A DNA stretch of 64,000 nucleotides, taken from positions 248,001 through 312,000 of the forward strand of contig NZ_CP042806.1 in assembly GCF_008000815.1 (NCBI RefSeq), in the 5' to 3' direction. The notes under the pieces were generated by a model. It searched no databases and was not told the DNA's origin. It saw only the letters and a program-made list of their open reading frames with translations. The first letter of the stretch is position 1. Every line of letters begins with the position of its first letter. This document shows positions 34,180 to 44,000 of the stretch, in pieces. This DNA is from Terriglobus albidus. Its GTDB lineage: Bacteria > Acidobacteriota > Terriglobia > Terriglobales > Acidobacteriaceae. Made by a program: the position numbers and the translations under genes.

Positions 34180-35840
34180 GCACGGTGCAACTATCAGAGC
34201 CCCAGGGAATGGCGACGGCTATCGATCCGATTGAGCTTGCAGTCTTCAAAAGCGCGACACACTCTATCGCTGAGGAGATGGGCGCCGCGCTGCGCCGCAC
34301 CTCCTTCTCGCCGAATATCAAAGAGCGCCGTGACTACTCCTGCGCGGTCTTCGATAGCATGGGCCAGGTCATCGCCATGGGCGACCATATGCCCGTCCAT
34401 CTGGGATCGATGCCTATGTCTGTCAAAGCAGTGATGGAGAGCATGACGCTTCGTCCCGGCGATATCGCCATGCTGAACGATCCATATGCGGGCGGAACCC
34501 ACCTGCCGGATATCACGATGGTGCTGGGCGTCTTCGCCGCAGCCGATGCGGAGTCACCGGTGATGTATGTCGCCGTGCGAGCACACCATGCCGATGTAGG
34601 CGGGCTGTATCCCGGCTCCATGGGCCTTTGCCGCGAGATCTATCAGGAAGGTTTGCGCATCCCTCCAGTGCGCATTGTGGAAGGCGGCGAGATCAACGGC
34701 GCAATCCTGCAGCTTGTGCTGCATAACGTACGTACTCCCGAAGAACGCGAAGGCGATCTGCTCTCGCAGATTGGTGCCTGCCGCGTTGGTGAACTGCGTC
34801 TGCAGGAGCTGATCGCGAAACACGGCGCTGAACGTCTTCGGCGTCTCACCGTCGCGTTGCTCGATTATTCCGAGCGCCTGATGCGAGCGCAGTTCGCGCA
34901 GTGCGCGAGCGGCAGCTATACCGCCGAAGACTTCATGGACAGCGATGGCTTCGATGAGACCCCGCTGCCTATCCGCGTCACCATCACGCTGGACAGCGAA
35001 GCACAGGCTGCGAAGGTCAGCTTCAAAGACTGCCATCCGCAGGTGAAGAGCAGCATCAACGCCGTCTACGCCATCACCTATTCGGCCGTGTATTACGTGC
35101 TGCGCTGCCTGCTGCCGGAAGATGCTCCTGCAACCGCAGGCCTGATGCGCCCGGTCATCGTCGAGACAGAGCGAGGCAGCATTGTCGATGCAGTGCTTCC
35201 CGCACCTGTAGCCGGCGGCAACGTCGAGACCTCGCAGCGCATTGTGGATGTGCTGCTGCGCGCACTCGCAAAGGCAATGCCCGACCGCATTCCCGCCGCC
35301 AGTTCCGGAACGATGAACAACCTCACCATCGGTGGCGTGGATCATCGAACAGGCAAGCCCTTCGCTTACTACGAGACTATCGCCGGAGGCATGGGTGCAC
35401 GACCCACGGCAGATGGCATCTCCGGCATTCATACCCACATGACCAACTCGCTGAATACGCCGGTCGAAGCGCTGGAATATGCCTACCCCTTCCGCGTCAT
35501 CCAGTACGGCTATCGCGACAACTCCGGCGGTGAAGGACAGTATCGCGGCGGCGACGGCATCGTGCGCGAGATCGAACTGCTTTCGCCCAGCACCATTACG
35601 CTGCTGACCGAGCGGCGCAAATTCGCACCGTACGGTCTGCAGGGAGGCGCGGATGGAGAGCGAGGAATCTCTTATCTGCGGAGCGGAGAGACAGAAGAGG
35701 AGCTGCCGGCCAAGTGCAGCATTCAGGCGAGGGCCGGCGACCGCATCCGTGTGGAGACACCCGGCGGAGGCGGCTGGGGGGAAGCGATAGTGGAAACCCC
35801 GCGTATCGAACATATCGCGCGAGAGTATTCGCCCGAGTGA
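34176..35840 (+). CDS. hyuB: Hydantoinase/oxoprolinase subunit B
   Basis: A 554-residue HyuB/OPLAH C-terminal-type subunit. Landmarks in order are IDPIELAVFKSATHSIAEEM, S-P-N-I-K-E-R-R-D-Y-S-C-A at ~45-57, VIAMGDHMPVHLGSMPMSV, LNDPYAGGTHLPDITMV, NVETSQRIVDVLLRALAKAM and GGMGARPTADGISGIHTHMT. The His and Asp residues in GDHMPVH and G-G-T-H-L-P-D likely bind the catalytic metal. It overlaps hyuA by four bases. No permease, racemase or N-carbamoylase is in the same operon, so supply of the substrate probably falls to the divergent receptor-peptidase-MFS genes. A family 2 repeat starts six bases after the stop codon. Confidence 0.9.
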   Translation: MSTVQLSEPQGMATAIDPIELAVFKSATHSIAEEMGAALRRTSFSPNIKERRDYSCAVFDSMGQVIAMGDHMPVHLGSMPMSVKAVMESMTLRPGDIAMLNDPYAGGTHLPDITMVLGVFAAADAESPVMYVAVRAHHADVGGLYPGSMGLCREIYQEGLRIPPVRIVEGGEINGAILQLVLHNVRTPEEREGDLLSQIGACRVGELRLQELIAKHGAERLRRLTVALLDYSERLMRAQFAQCASGSYTAEDFMDSDGFDETPLPIRVTITLDSEAQAAKVSFKDCHPQVKSSINAVYAITYSAVYYVLRCLLPEDAPATAGLMRPVIVETERGSIVDAVLPAPVAGGNVETSQRIVDVLLRALAKAMPDRIPAASSGTMNNLTIGGVDHRTGKPFAYYETIAGGMGARPTADGISGIHTHMTNSLNTPVEALEYAYPFRVIQYGYRDNSGGEGQYRGGDGIVREIELLSPSTITLLTERRKFAPYGLQGGADGERGISYLRSGETEEELPAKCSIQARAGDRIRVETPGGGGWGEAIVETPRIEHIAREYSPE

Positions 35841-35845
35841 ATTGG

Positions 35846-35998
35846 GTGGGAGCCGTGGGCTTCAGCCCACGGTCTATCGATCCGACAAAAGGAATGGGCT
35901 TTAGCCCTGGGCCTTTCCCTGAATGGGATAAGAGGCCCAGGGCTAAAGCCCATTTACTTTTTATCCTTTATCAGCGGGCTGAAGCCCGCTGCTCCCAC
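35846..35998 (+). repeat. Family 2 repeat, best complete copy
   Basis: This 153-bp unit is bounded by the inverted pair GTGGGAGC (35846) and GCTCCCAC (ending 35998). Inside are three palindromes: CCGTGGGCTTCAGCCCACGG, the long pair GGGCTTTAGCCCTGGGCC/GGCCCAGGGCTAAAGCCC, and AGCGGGCTGAAGCCCGCT. It opens a 351-base gene-free gap that also contains family 1 copy 4. Confidence 0.88.
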
Positions 35999-36060
35999 CA
36001 GTTTCAGCATGGCGTAGTGAAGAAACAACAACAAACTGAACATCCCAAGCCAACACTTCG

Positions 36061-36178
36061 CTAGAGCATTTTCCCTGTGGGTGTAGTGTAGGGCATCCGC
36101 ATCTATGGGCGTTTTGCGCAAAGAAAATGCCGCTGCACGTCCCTTTCCGGATACCCGGCAACAGGGAAAACGCACTAG
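36061..36178 (+). repeat. Family 1 MITE-like repeat, copy 4
   Basis: CTAGAGCATTTTCCCTGT at the left faces a degenerate right end ACAGGGAAAACGCACTAG. TA is kept at both ends. The inner hairpin is partly decayed (GGCGTTTTGC/GAAAATGCC). It ends 14 bases before the DUF2252 start. Confidence 0.82.
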
Positions 36179-36191
36179 ACTAGCGAACACT

Positions 36192-37481
36192 ATGAAGAAA
36201 GACGCAACCCGCGCTGTCCAACGCGGAGCACAACATCGTAAGTCCGTCGCGCGTACTGAACTCGGTCATTGGGACGCCGCACAGCGCACCGCCGATCCTC
36301 GCAAACTGCTGGCGAAAGCGACGCGCGGACGCGTCGCTGCCTTGATCCCGCTCAAGAACGAACGCATGGCTGCCTCCGCCTTTGCCTTCTTCCGCGGAGC
36401 CGCACCGATCATGGCCTTCGATCTCTCGCTTGCGCCGCACACCCCCATCATCTGCCAGCTCTGTGGCGACGCTCACGTGCAGAATCTCGGCGCGTATGAG
36501 GGCGACGATGGACGACTTATCTTCGATATCAACGACTTCGACGAGACCATCCGCGGGCCCTTCGAATGGGATATCAAGCGCATGACCACCAGCATTCTGC
36601 TCGCGGGAGACGATGCCGGAGTCCACAAGACCGGATGCCATGGCGCCGCCGACATCTTTCTGGCCAGCTATTGCAGCCTGATGGAACAGCTTGCCCGTCT
36701 GCCGGTGCTGGAGGCTGCACGTTTCCAGGTGCATCGGCTACATGCGGTATCGTCCATCTCTGAGATTCTGCGCAAGGCCGAGCGCTCCACACCCCTGCAC
36801 ACCCGCGAGCACCTGACCGAAGAAACAGCGCGCGGCCGCGTCTTTCGCAACCTGCCGCCGGTATTGCATCGCGTCAAAGGAGAGCGGAAACGCGTTGTGC
36901 TCGCCTCGCTACGCCGGTATCGCGAATCGCTGCAGCCGGAGCGCCAGCACTTCCTTGCCCGCTACAAACCGCTCGACGTTGCCTTCAAGGTCGTTGGCAC
37001 CGGCTCCGTTGGCATGCGCGACTACGTGGTCTACATGGAAGGCAACGGAGCCGACGACCCGCTCTTTCTGCAGATCAAGGAAGAAACCAGTTCCGTCTAC
37101 TCCCCTTACCTGAGCGCCAACGTTATCAAGACGCCCAACCATGGGCAACGCGTTGTCAACGGACACCGCGCCATGCAACTGCAGAGTGACCCGATGCTTG
37201 GGTATACGCGCTTCGAAGGCCGCGATTATCTTGTCCGCCAACTCAACGATCACAAGGCCACGCTCGATGTCACGCATCTGGATGAAGCCGGCTTGCAGCA
37301 GTACGCCGAGGTCTGCGGAGAGCTACTCGCTCGCGGACACGCTCGTTCGGGCGATCCCGGGCTGATTCAGGGATACATCGGCAAAGGCAGGCGCTTCCGC
37401 GAAGCCATGCTGGAGTTTGCACATGCCTACGCCACGCAGAGCAGGGACGACTGGGAGAAGTTCAGGGCAGGTTTGGCGTAG
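36192..37481 (+). CDS. DUF2252-family protein
   Basis: A 429-residue cytosolic protein of DUF2252. Its core CQLCGDAHVQNLGAYEGDDG near residues 92-111 and DINDFDETIRGPFEWDIKRM after it resemble the H-G-D-x-H-x-x-N and I-D-F-D-E motifs of aminoglycoside/choline phosphotransferases. A small-molecule kinase-like fold is therefore likely, with no known substrate. Other landmarks are FKVVGTGSVGMRDYVVYMEG and FLQIKEETSSVY, a nucleotide-binding-like Lys region placed C-terminally, i.e. permuted relative to standard kinases. The ATG at 36192 is chosen because the frame upstream lies in the family 1 repeat. No clear Shine-Dalgarno is visible. The small ankyrin gene follows after 52 bases. Confidence 0.8.
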   Translation: MKKDATRAVQRGAQHRKSVARTELGHWDAAQRTADPRKLLAKATRGRVAALIPLKNERMAASAFAFFRGAAPIMAFDLSLAPHTPIICQLCGDAHVQNLGAYEGDDGRLIFDINDFDETIRGPFEWDIKRMTTSILLAGDDAGVHKTGCHGAADIFLASYCSLMEQLARLPVLEAARFQVHRLHAVSSISEILRKAERSTPLHTREHLTEETARGRVFRNLPPVLHRVKGERKRVVLASLRRYRESLQPERQHFLARYKPLDVAFKVVGTGSVGMRDYVVYMEGNGADDPLFLQIKEETSSVYSPYLSANVIKTPNHGQRVVNGHRAMQLQSDPMLGYTRFEGRDYLVRQLNDHKATLDVTHLDEAGLQQYAEVCGELLARGHARSGDPGLIQGYIGKGRRFREAMLEFAHAYATQSRDDWEKFRAGLA

Positions 37482-37533
37482 CTCGCCTCATAGCAGTACC
37501 ATGCTGTCGCCATCGCGAGATGCGGAGAAACAT

Positions 37534-37995
37534 ATGGGGATTTTTGACGATCTACTGGAAGCAGCCAAGCGCGGAGATGACGGCGAGGTTAGAAAGATCG
37601 TCACCCAGCACCCGGGGCTTGTGCACCAGCGAGACGAACGCGGAGCCACCGTTCTGCACCACGCCGCATTTGGCGGCCATCGCGCGATTGCGGAGTTTCT
37701 AATCCAGCAGGGAGCAGAGATCAACACCCGCGACGGCGAGTTCGGCGCCACACCGGCAGGCTGGGCCATCGAATATCTTCGCGAGATGGGCGGCTTCCTC
37801 GCCGTCGAGCTGGACGATCTCGCCTTCGCCATCGAGAGAGGTGATGCGATATGGGTCGCACGCCTTCTCAGACGATTCCCGGCGCTTCGTCGGGCCAACA
37901 ATTCAGATGGAACGCCGTTCTCGCAGTTGGCTGAACAGACGGGAGATCCGCAGATAACACGATTGTTTCGGGCGGCCGAACACGCAGGTGAGTGA
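37534..37995 (+). CDS. Small ankyrin-repeat protein
   Basis: A 153-residue cytosolic protein with about three ankyrin units: IFDDLLEAAKRGDDGEVRKI, then RGATVLHHAAFGGHRAIAEF with LIQQGAEINTRDGEFG, and a degenerate last unit around DDLAFAIERGDAIWVARLLR. Such proteins bind a partner protein, and none is identifiable here. GGAG seven bases before the ATG at 37534 fixes the start; the longer frame from 37417 overlaps the DUF2252 gene and is rejected. It may be cotranscribed with the DUF2252 gene 52 bases upstream. Confidence 0.8.
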   Translation: MGIFDDLLEAAKRGDDGEVRKIVTQHPGLVHQRDERGATVLHHAAFGGHRAIAEFLIQQGAEINTRDGEFGATPAGWAIEYLREMGGFLAVELDDLAFAIERGDAIWVARLLRRFPALRRANNSDGTPFSQLAEQTGDPQITRLFRAAEHAGE

Positions 37996-38091
37996 ATGGT
38001 CTTTTAGTGTGTTGCATCTGATGTTCTCGCGCTAAAGGATGAAGTGCATTCGTCATTCGAAGCTTTGAAAAGCGGGTTCCTTCACGAATCA

Positions 38092-38115
38092 CCCCAGCGA
38101 ACAAGTTCGCTGGGG
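38092..38115. other. Perfect 11-bp palindrome with 2-base centre
   Basis: CCCCAGCGAAC and GTTCGCTGGGG are separated by AA, between the small ankyrin gene and mtgA. The following GGACCCCGAACGGTTCAGGATGACA resembles the end of a family 3-like repeat. It could end the ankyrin transcript, but no U run follows. Confidence 0.5.
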
Positions 38116-38172
38116 ACCCCGAACGGTTCAGGATGACAACATTCTGCTAGGAAGCTCAGATTCCGGACACGA

Positions 38173-38904
38173 ATGGCGGACGCTATGATGCTGACAGTGG
38201 CTCCCACGTCAGATATACAAACCAGGCTCCGGATTCGCAGATCCTCCATCCTGCGCCTTGTTCGATGGCTTGGTCTCGGCATCGCAGCTCTCTGGTTGCT
38301 TGCGGCGTTATCGCTCGTAGCTCTGAGATGGATCGACCCACCCACCACGGCGGTCCATATGCAGCGCCGTATCCAGTCGTGGACGCAAAGCGGCGCCTAT
38401 AACAAGCGCTATAGGTTCATTCCACTTAACCAGATCTCGCCCGACCTGCAGCATGCCGTGGTGGCTGCGGAGGATGCACGCTTTTACCAGCATCATGGCT
38501 TTGATTGGAGCGAGATCCAGAAAGCAGCCAGAGAGGACATGGAGGGCGAGCGCACGCGCGGAGCCTCCACGATTACGCAACAACTGGTGAAGAACCTCTT
38601 CTTCGGAACGGGCCGCTCTGTCATCCGCAAGGTAGCTGAGGCAACGCTGGTGCCGGTGGCGGAGCTGGCGCTTGGGAAGCAGCGCATTCTGGAGCTCTAT
38701 CTCAACGTGGTGGAATGGGGCCCGGGATTCTACGGCGCAGACGCTGCCTGCCGCACCGACTATCGAACCTCAGCGCGCGGCATTAGCCGGGCGCAGGCGG
38801 CGCGGCTGGCTGCGATTCTTCCTGCTCCATTGAAGCGGAGGCCCGAACGCATGAACAGCTACAGCGGAATCATCCTGAAGCGAATGGCGCAGATGGGCTG
38901 GTAG
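38173..38904 (+). CDS. mtgA: Monofunctional biosynthetic peptidoglycan transglycosylase
   Basis: A 243-residue GT51 enzyme that polymerises lipid II into glycan strands at the inner membrane. A single N-terminal helix (residues ~30-51, RWLGLGIAALWLLAALSLVA) anchors it. The GT51 motifs come in order: VVAAEDARFYQHHGFDW with catalytic Glu100, RGASTITQQLVKNLFF, A-E-L-A-L-G-K-Q-R-I-L-E-L-Y-L-N, and YFGA-like FYGADAAC. There is no transpeptidase domain, as expected for MtgA. The start could be the ATG at 38173 or at 38185/38188, with no strong ribosome binding site at any. The stop codon TAG (38902-38904) is formed by the first bases of a family 1 repeat, so the natural C-terminus may have been altered by that insertion. 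Confidence 0.92.
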   Translation: MADAMMLTVAPTSDIQTRLRIRRSSILRLVRWLGLGIAALWLLAALSLVALRWIDPPTTAVHMQRRIQSWTQSGAYNKRYRFIPLNQISPDLQHAVVAAEDARFYQHHGFDWSEIQKAAREDMEGERTRGASTITQQLVKNLFFGTGRSVIRKVAEATLVPVAELALGKQRILELYLNVVEWGPGFYGADAACRTDYRTSARGISRAQAARLAAILPAPLKRRPERMNSYSGIILKRMAQMGW

Positions 38905-39016
38905 AGCATTTCTCCTGTAGATGTAGTGTAGGGTTTCCGCATCCATGAGCGTTTTCGCAATGAAAACGCCGCTGAACGCCCCTTGCGGGATACCCGGCAA
39001 CAGGAGAAATGCTCTC
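38902..39016 (+). repeat. Family 1 MITE-like repeat, copy 5, forming the mtgA stop codon
   Basis: TAGAGCATTTCTCCTGT at the left and ACAGGAGAAATGCTCT at the right, with inner hairpin GCGTTTTCGCAATGAAAACGC. The element's first triplet is the in-frame stop of mtgA. Confidence 0.88.
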
Positions 39017-39041
39017 TAGCTCTGCTCTCTGATCGCAAACA

Positions 39042-41054
39042 TCAGGCCGTCTTGTGCGTGGAGAGGAAGATCTGAAAACAGGTTGCCGTTCCCTGGGCGC
39101 CGAAGTGGCTTCGGAAGGTAAGCGTGCCATCATGTTTTTCGACGATGCCGCGACTGATCCACAGGCCCAGACCGGTGCCCTTGGTTGACTTGGTGGTGTA
39201 GAAGGGTTCGAAGAGACGCCGTGCATCTTCCGGCCGTATGCCACAACCGCTGTCCGTAATACTGACCACGATTCCCGGCAGGTATTCTCCGCGCCGGATG
39301 GCATTCCTCACCCGGATGCGGAGACGCCCTCCCTGGGGCATGGCCTGGATCGCGTTGGCAACCAGATTCATGAAGACCTGTTTGAGCTCACCCGGGAATC
39401 CGTGCACCTCGCCCGTGACCTTGTATTGCGTCTCCAGCCGGATATTATTCGAGACCAGGTTGGCGTGCTGCAATTCGAGAACATCTTTCAGCAGATCGCT
39501 GAGATGTAACGGTACTGCGATCTGTGACTCGCGATAGAAGCTGAGCGTCTGTTTCGTGATGTGCGAGACACGCGCCAGTTCCTGCTCGGCCAGCTGTGCG
39601 TAGTAGCGGGCTTCGGTATCAAGCGAAGGATGGTTCTGTAGCAGGAAGAAGGCATTGGTAATGGCCGCGAGGGGGTTATTGATCTCATGAGCGACAATGC
39701 CGGCAAGTTTGCCCATGGCGGCCAGGCGGTCGTTACGACGCAACGCCTCTTCCGCCCGAAGTTGCGCGGTGATATCGCGATTGATCTCGAGCACCATCCC
39801 ACCGCTTACTGTCAGCGCCTGACGACAGGCGACAACGACCTCACGCCCATCCTTACAGCGGTGCACCAGATCGCCATCCCAGCGACTATCTGCCCTGAGC
39901 GTTTCTCGCATGTGATCAAGACTCACGGGCCATCTGGTGGCAAGAAGGACATGGGCGTTCTGCCCAATGGCTTCTTCACGGCTCCAGCCGTAGAGAGCCT
40001 CAGCACCTGAGTTCCAGAAATGGATGCGACCCGACCAGTCGCGCACCATAATGGCCTCGGTGGCCAGCTCCAGCAGCTCCGCTCGTTCCCGGAGTATCTC
40101 TTCCATGCGCTTCTGTTCGGTGATGTCGAAGAATGCGCCCACGGCGCCACGAACCTGCCCGGCTTCATCGAAGACAGGAGAGGCGCTCGCCAGAAGTGAT
40201 TTCGCGAGACCACCATTGCGGCGCAGCTCCAGTTCCGTAAGGCCGGTGGGCTGCATGGTGCGCAGCGATGTTTGCACCGGCATCTCCTCCGCATCCAGTC
40301 GCCTGCCGTGCTGGTAGGCGATGTAGCCCGCGGCTGCAAAGGACTGATCGATCGGCTTGTCGGTACTACCCAGGTTGAGAATCTCACGCAAGGCCGCATT
40401 GGTAGTGATCTCGTTGCCCTCAGGGCTTTGGGCTACGGCAACACCGACCGGCAGAACCTTCATGATGGATTCCAGCTCGGCGACACGTTCCTGAAGCTGC
40501 GCATTGAGAACCCGTAACGCCTGGCTGCGTTCGGCAACGCGCGCCTCCAGCTCGCGGTTCAACTGCTGCAGCTGGCGCGTGGTGCGGTGCAGTTCGGCGA
40601 AGACGCTGACCTTTGCCCGCAGAACATCGGGAACCACCGGCACCGAGATGTAGTCCACGGCGCCGCTCTGGTAGGCGCGGATGCGATCGACATCGGTGAG
40701 GTGTACGGCGGAGACGAAGATGATGGGCGTCATCTGGAACCGCGGATGCTGGCGCATCATATCGGCCAGTTCGAAGCCGTCCATCTCGGGCATGCTGACG
40801 TCCAGAAGCACCACGGCCACGTCGAGCTTCAGCAGGCAGTCCAGGGCCTCGCGCGCAGACGTTGCTTTGACCAGATTCTCTCCCAGATCGCGCAGGACGA
40901 CCTCATAGCTGAGCAGCTTTCCGGGCTGGTCATCCACCATCAGAATGGTGACCGGCGGCTTTCCTGTCTGCGGCTGAACCTGCACTTGGCCCTCTGCCGG
41001 AAGCGGTACGTCCGGGATAGTTTTTGGAGCGTCGATTTGAGCTGCCACGTTCAT
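39042..41054 (-). CDS. Hybrid sensor: receiver-PAS-PAS-histidine kinase
   Basis: A 670-residue soluble kinase. It begins with a receiver domain (TILMVDDQPG near residues 37-46, phosphoacceptor Asp85 in LLDVSMPEMDG), then a short coiled coil (~160-205) and two PAS domains (~205-320 and ~330-440, the second with GRIHFWNSGAEALYGWSREE). A HisKA domain has His456 in VAHEINNPLAAITN, and an HATPase domain has ITDSGCGI and GTGLGLWISR. No membrane helix is visible. An N-terminal receiver suggests it takes phosphate from another kinase. Its start is one base after the stop of the HAMP-array kinase, so the two are cotranscribed and probably form one relay. The final output protein is not encoded nearby. 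Confidence 0.92.
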   Translation of the reverse strand: MNVAAQIDAPKTIPDVPLPAEGQVQVQPQTGKPPVTILMVDDQPGKLLSYEVVLRDLGENLVKATSAREALDCLLKLDVAVVLLDVSMPEMDGFELADMMRQHPRFQMTPIIFVSAVHLTDVDRIRAYQSGAVDYISVPVVPDVLRAKVSVFAELHRTTRQLQQLNRELEARVAERSQALRVLNAQLQERVAELESIMKVLPVGVAVAQSPEGNEITTNAALREILNLGSTDKPIDQSFAAAGYIAYQHGRRLDAEEMPVQTSLRTMQPTGLTELELRRNGGLAKSLLASASPVFDEAGQVRGAVGAFFDITEQKRMEEILRERAELLELATEAIMVRDWSGRIHFWNSGAEALYGWSREEAIGQNAHVLLATRWPVSLDHMRETLRADSRWDGDLVHRCKDGREVVVACRQALTVSGGMVLEINRDITAQLRAEEALRRNDRLAAMGKLAGIVAHEINNPLAAITNAFFLLQNHPSLDTEARYYAQLAEQELARVSHITKQTLSFYRESQIAVPLHLSDLLKDVLELQHANLVSNNIRLETQYKVTGEVHGFPGELKQVFMNLVANAIQAMPQGGRLRIRVRNAIRRGEYLPGIVVSITDSGCGIRPEDARRLFEPFYTTKSTKGTGLGLWISRGIVEKHDGTLTFRSHFGAQGTATCFQIFLSTHKTA

Positions 41055-41055
41055 A

Positions 41056-44000
41056 TCAGCGATGAAGCCACGTTCTTAGTCCGGAAAGCAGCTGGTCAGT
41101 ATTGACCGGCTTTGCCATGTAATCAGAGGCTCCGGCCTCGAGGCACTTCTCGCGATCTCCCTTCATTGCCTTGGCGGTCAGAGCGATGATTGGCAGCCGG
41201 TGGAACTCAGGATTCTGCCGGATGACCTGCATGGTCTCATAACCATCCATCTCCGGCATCATGATATCCATCAGCACGATGGATATGTCAGGTGTTTTTG
41301 CAAGTGTTTCGATGGCCTCGCGTCCTGTTCCGGCGGTGAGCACCACCATACCGCGCCGCTCCAGCACGCTGCTGAGCGCGAAGATATTCCGGACGTCGTC
41401 GTCCACCACCAGAACCTTGGTCCCGACCAGCGCCTCATCCGACTGATGCAGGCGGTCGAGCATCCGCTGCTTCTCCACCGGCAGGTCGCTGACGACACGA
41501 TGCAGGAAGAGTGCGGTCTCGTCCAGCAGGCGCTCGGGAGACTCGACGTCTTTCACAACAACGCTGCGGGCGAGCGTATGCAGGCGGGCATCCTCTTCCG
41601 GAGAAAGATCCTTTCCGGTGAAGACCACGACCGGAAGCTCGTGCAGTTTCTCGACCTCATGGATCTTCTCGAGGACCTCGAAACCGGTCATATCCGGAAG
41701 GCGAAGGTCAAGGACAACGCAGTCGAAGTTGTCCCGTTCGAGAGCGGCCAGGGCAGAGGCTCCGCTGTCGGTAATCTCCACATCGATATCGTCGTAGCCC
41801 AGCAGTGCACAGATGCTGGTCTGCTCGGCCGGGTTGTCTTCGACGATCAGCAGCTTCTTCCTGCGGGGCGTCGAAAATTCCTTGATGCGCGTGATGGCCT
41901 GCGCCAGACCTTCGGCGGTCGTGGGCTTGGTGACATAGGAGAATGCGCCACGTGACAAGCCATGGTGCCAGTCCTCGTCCTGGGTAAGCATCTGGACCGG
42001 AATGTGGCGTGTAAGAGGATCCTGCTTCAGATGATTCAGGACGGCCCAGCCCAGCATGTCGGGCAGGAAGACGTCGAGAGAGACGGCGGTAGGCCGGAAC
42101 TCACGGGCGAAGGCCAGGGCCTCCGCTCCGCGCATCGCGACCAGCACCTTGAAGCCCTTGTCGCGTGCCATATCGCAAAGGATACGCGCAAAGTGGGGAT
42201 CGTCCTCCACGATAAGCAGCGTGGGATCGCCGGGCTCGACAGTTGCGCGGTCGTCTTCCACGCGATCGACAATCTGTTCCGCTGTCGCAACAGGAAGACT
42301 CAGATTGACGGCGTAGTGGGCTTGAGCGCGCTCAGGATACGACATAACGGCGGCCGTCGGACCGACATAAGTCTGCGGGATATAGAGGGTGAAGGTGCTG
42401 CCCTCGCGGGGAACGCTGCGAAGCTGAATTTCGCCGCCGAGCAGGCTTGCGAGCTCACGGCTGATGGCCAGGCCGAGTCCGGTGCCGCCGTACTTACGGC
42501 TGGTGCCGGCATCCGCCTGTTGGAAGGCCTCGAAGATAATACGCTGCTTCTCCTGCGGAATACCGATACCGGTGTCGGTCACCTCAAAGGCAATGACGTT
42601 GCCGGCGCCGTTGAGAATGGGATGTCCGTCGCTCCATCCGGAGGTAACCGGGAAGACCTTGAGCTTCACGCTTCCCTTCTCCGTGAACTTGAACGCATTG
42701 GAGAGCAGGTTCTTCAACACCTGCTGCAGGCGTTTTGAGTCGGTGACCAGGCTGCGCGGCAAATGGGAGTCAGCATCGATATCGAAGCTGAGTCGCCGGT
42801 TCTCCGCCTCGTGACGGAAGGGCCGAGCGAGGGCTTCGAGCAAGGTGCCAAAGAAGAGCTCTTCCGCCTCGACGGAGACGGTTCCGGATTCGATCTTCGA
42901 GAGATCGAGGATGTCGCTGATCAGATTCAGCAGATCCGTTCCGGCGCCGTGAATGGTGCGTGCGAACTCTACCTGCTTGGGTGTGAGATTGCCGTCCGGG
43001 TTGTCGGTCAATTGCTGGCCCAGGACGAGAATGCTGTTCAGCGGTGTACGCAGCTCGTGCGACATGTTCGCCAGGAACTCTGACTTGTACTTCGAGGTCA
43101 GCGCCAGCTCCTTGGCCTTGTCTTCCAAAGCGCGGCGAGCCTGCTCGATCTCCTGGTTCTTGCGTTCCACTTCCGCATTCTGTTCGGCGAGCTGCTGTGC
43201 CTTCTGCGCGAGCTGCTCGTTCGTGGTCTGCAGCTCGGTCTGCTGCGTCTGCAGCTCGGTTGCAAGCTGCTGCGACTGTTTCAACAGACCCTCTGTCTGC
43301 ATGGTCGCCTCGATACTGTTCAGCACGATACCGATGCTCGCTGTGAGCTGTTCGAGGAAGGCCATGTGTGAGGCGGTGAAGTAGTGCAGCGTACCGAGCT
43401 CGATGACGGCCTTCACGCGGCCTTCAAAGAGCACCGGGAGAACGATGACATTGCGCGGCACAGCTTCAAACAGGCCGGAACGAATCGGCAGCGTTCCCGG
43501 CGGCAGATCGTGGATCAGCAGACGGCGCTTCTCGAGCGCACACTGACCAATGAGTCCCTCACCAAGAAGGATGCGTTCCTGATGGGCTTCCGGCGTGCCG
43601 GAGTAGGCGGAGAGCAGCACCATCGTCCGCGCATCTTCCTCATCCATCTGATAGATGAGTCCCTGCTGCGCCGCCACCAGCGGAACCAGCTCAGAGAGCA
43701 GCAAGCGGCCCACGGTCGCCAGATCACGCTGGCCCTGCAACATGCCGGTAAAGCGGGCAAGGTTCGTCTTCAGCCAGTCCTGCTCGTTGTTACGGTCGGT
43801 GGTGAGACGAAGGTTATCAATCATCGTATTGATGTTGTCCTTCAGCTCGGCCACCTCGCCACGCGCCTCCACCTGAATCGACCGGGTAAGGTCACCCTTG
43901 GTCACGGCGGTCGCAACCTCGGCGATAGCGCGTACCTGGTTGGTGAGGTTGTCAGCCAGCAGGTTGACGTTACCGGTGAGATCTTTCCATGTACCGGCAG

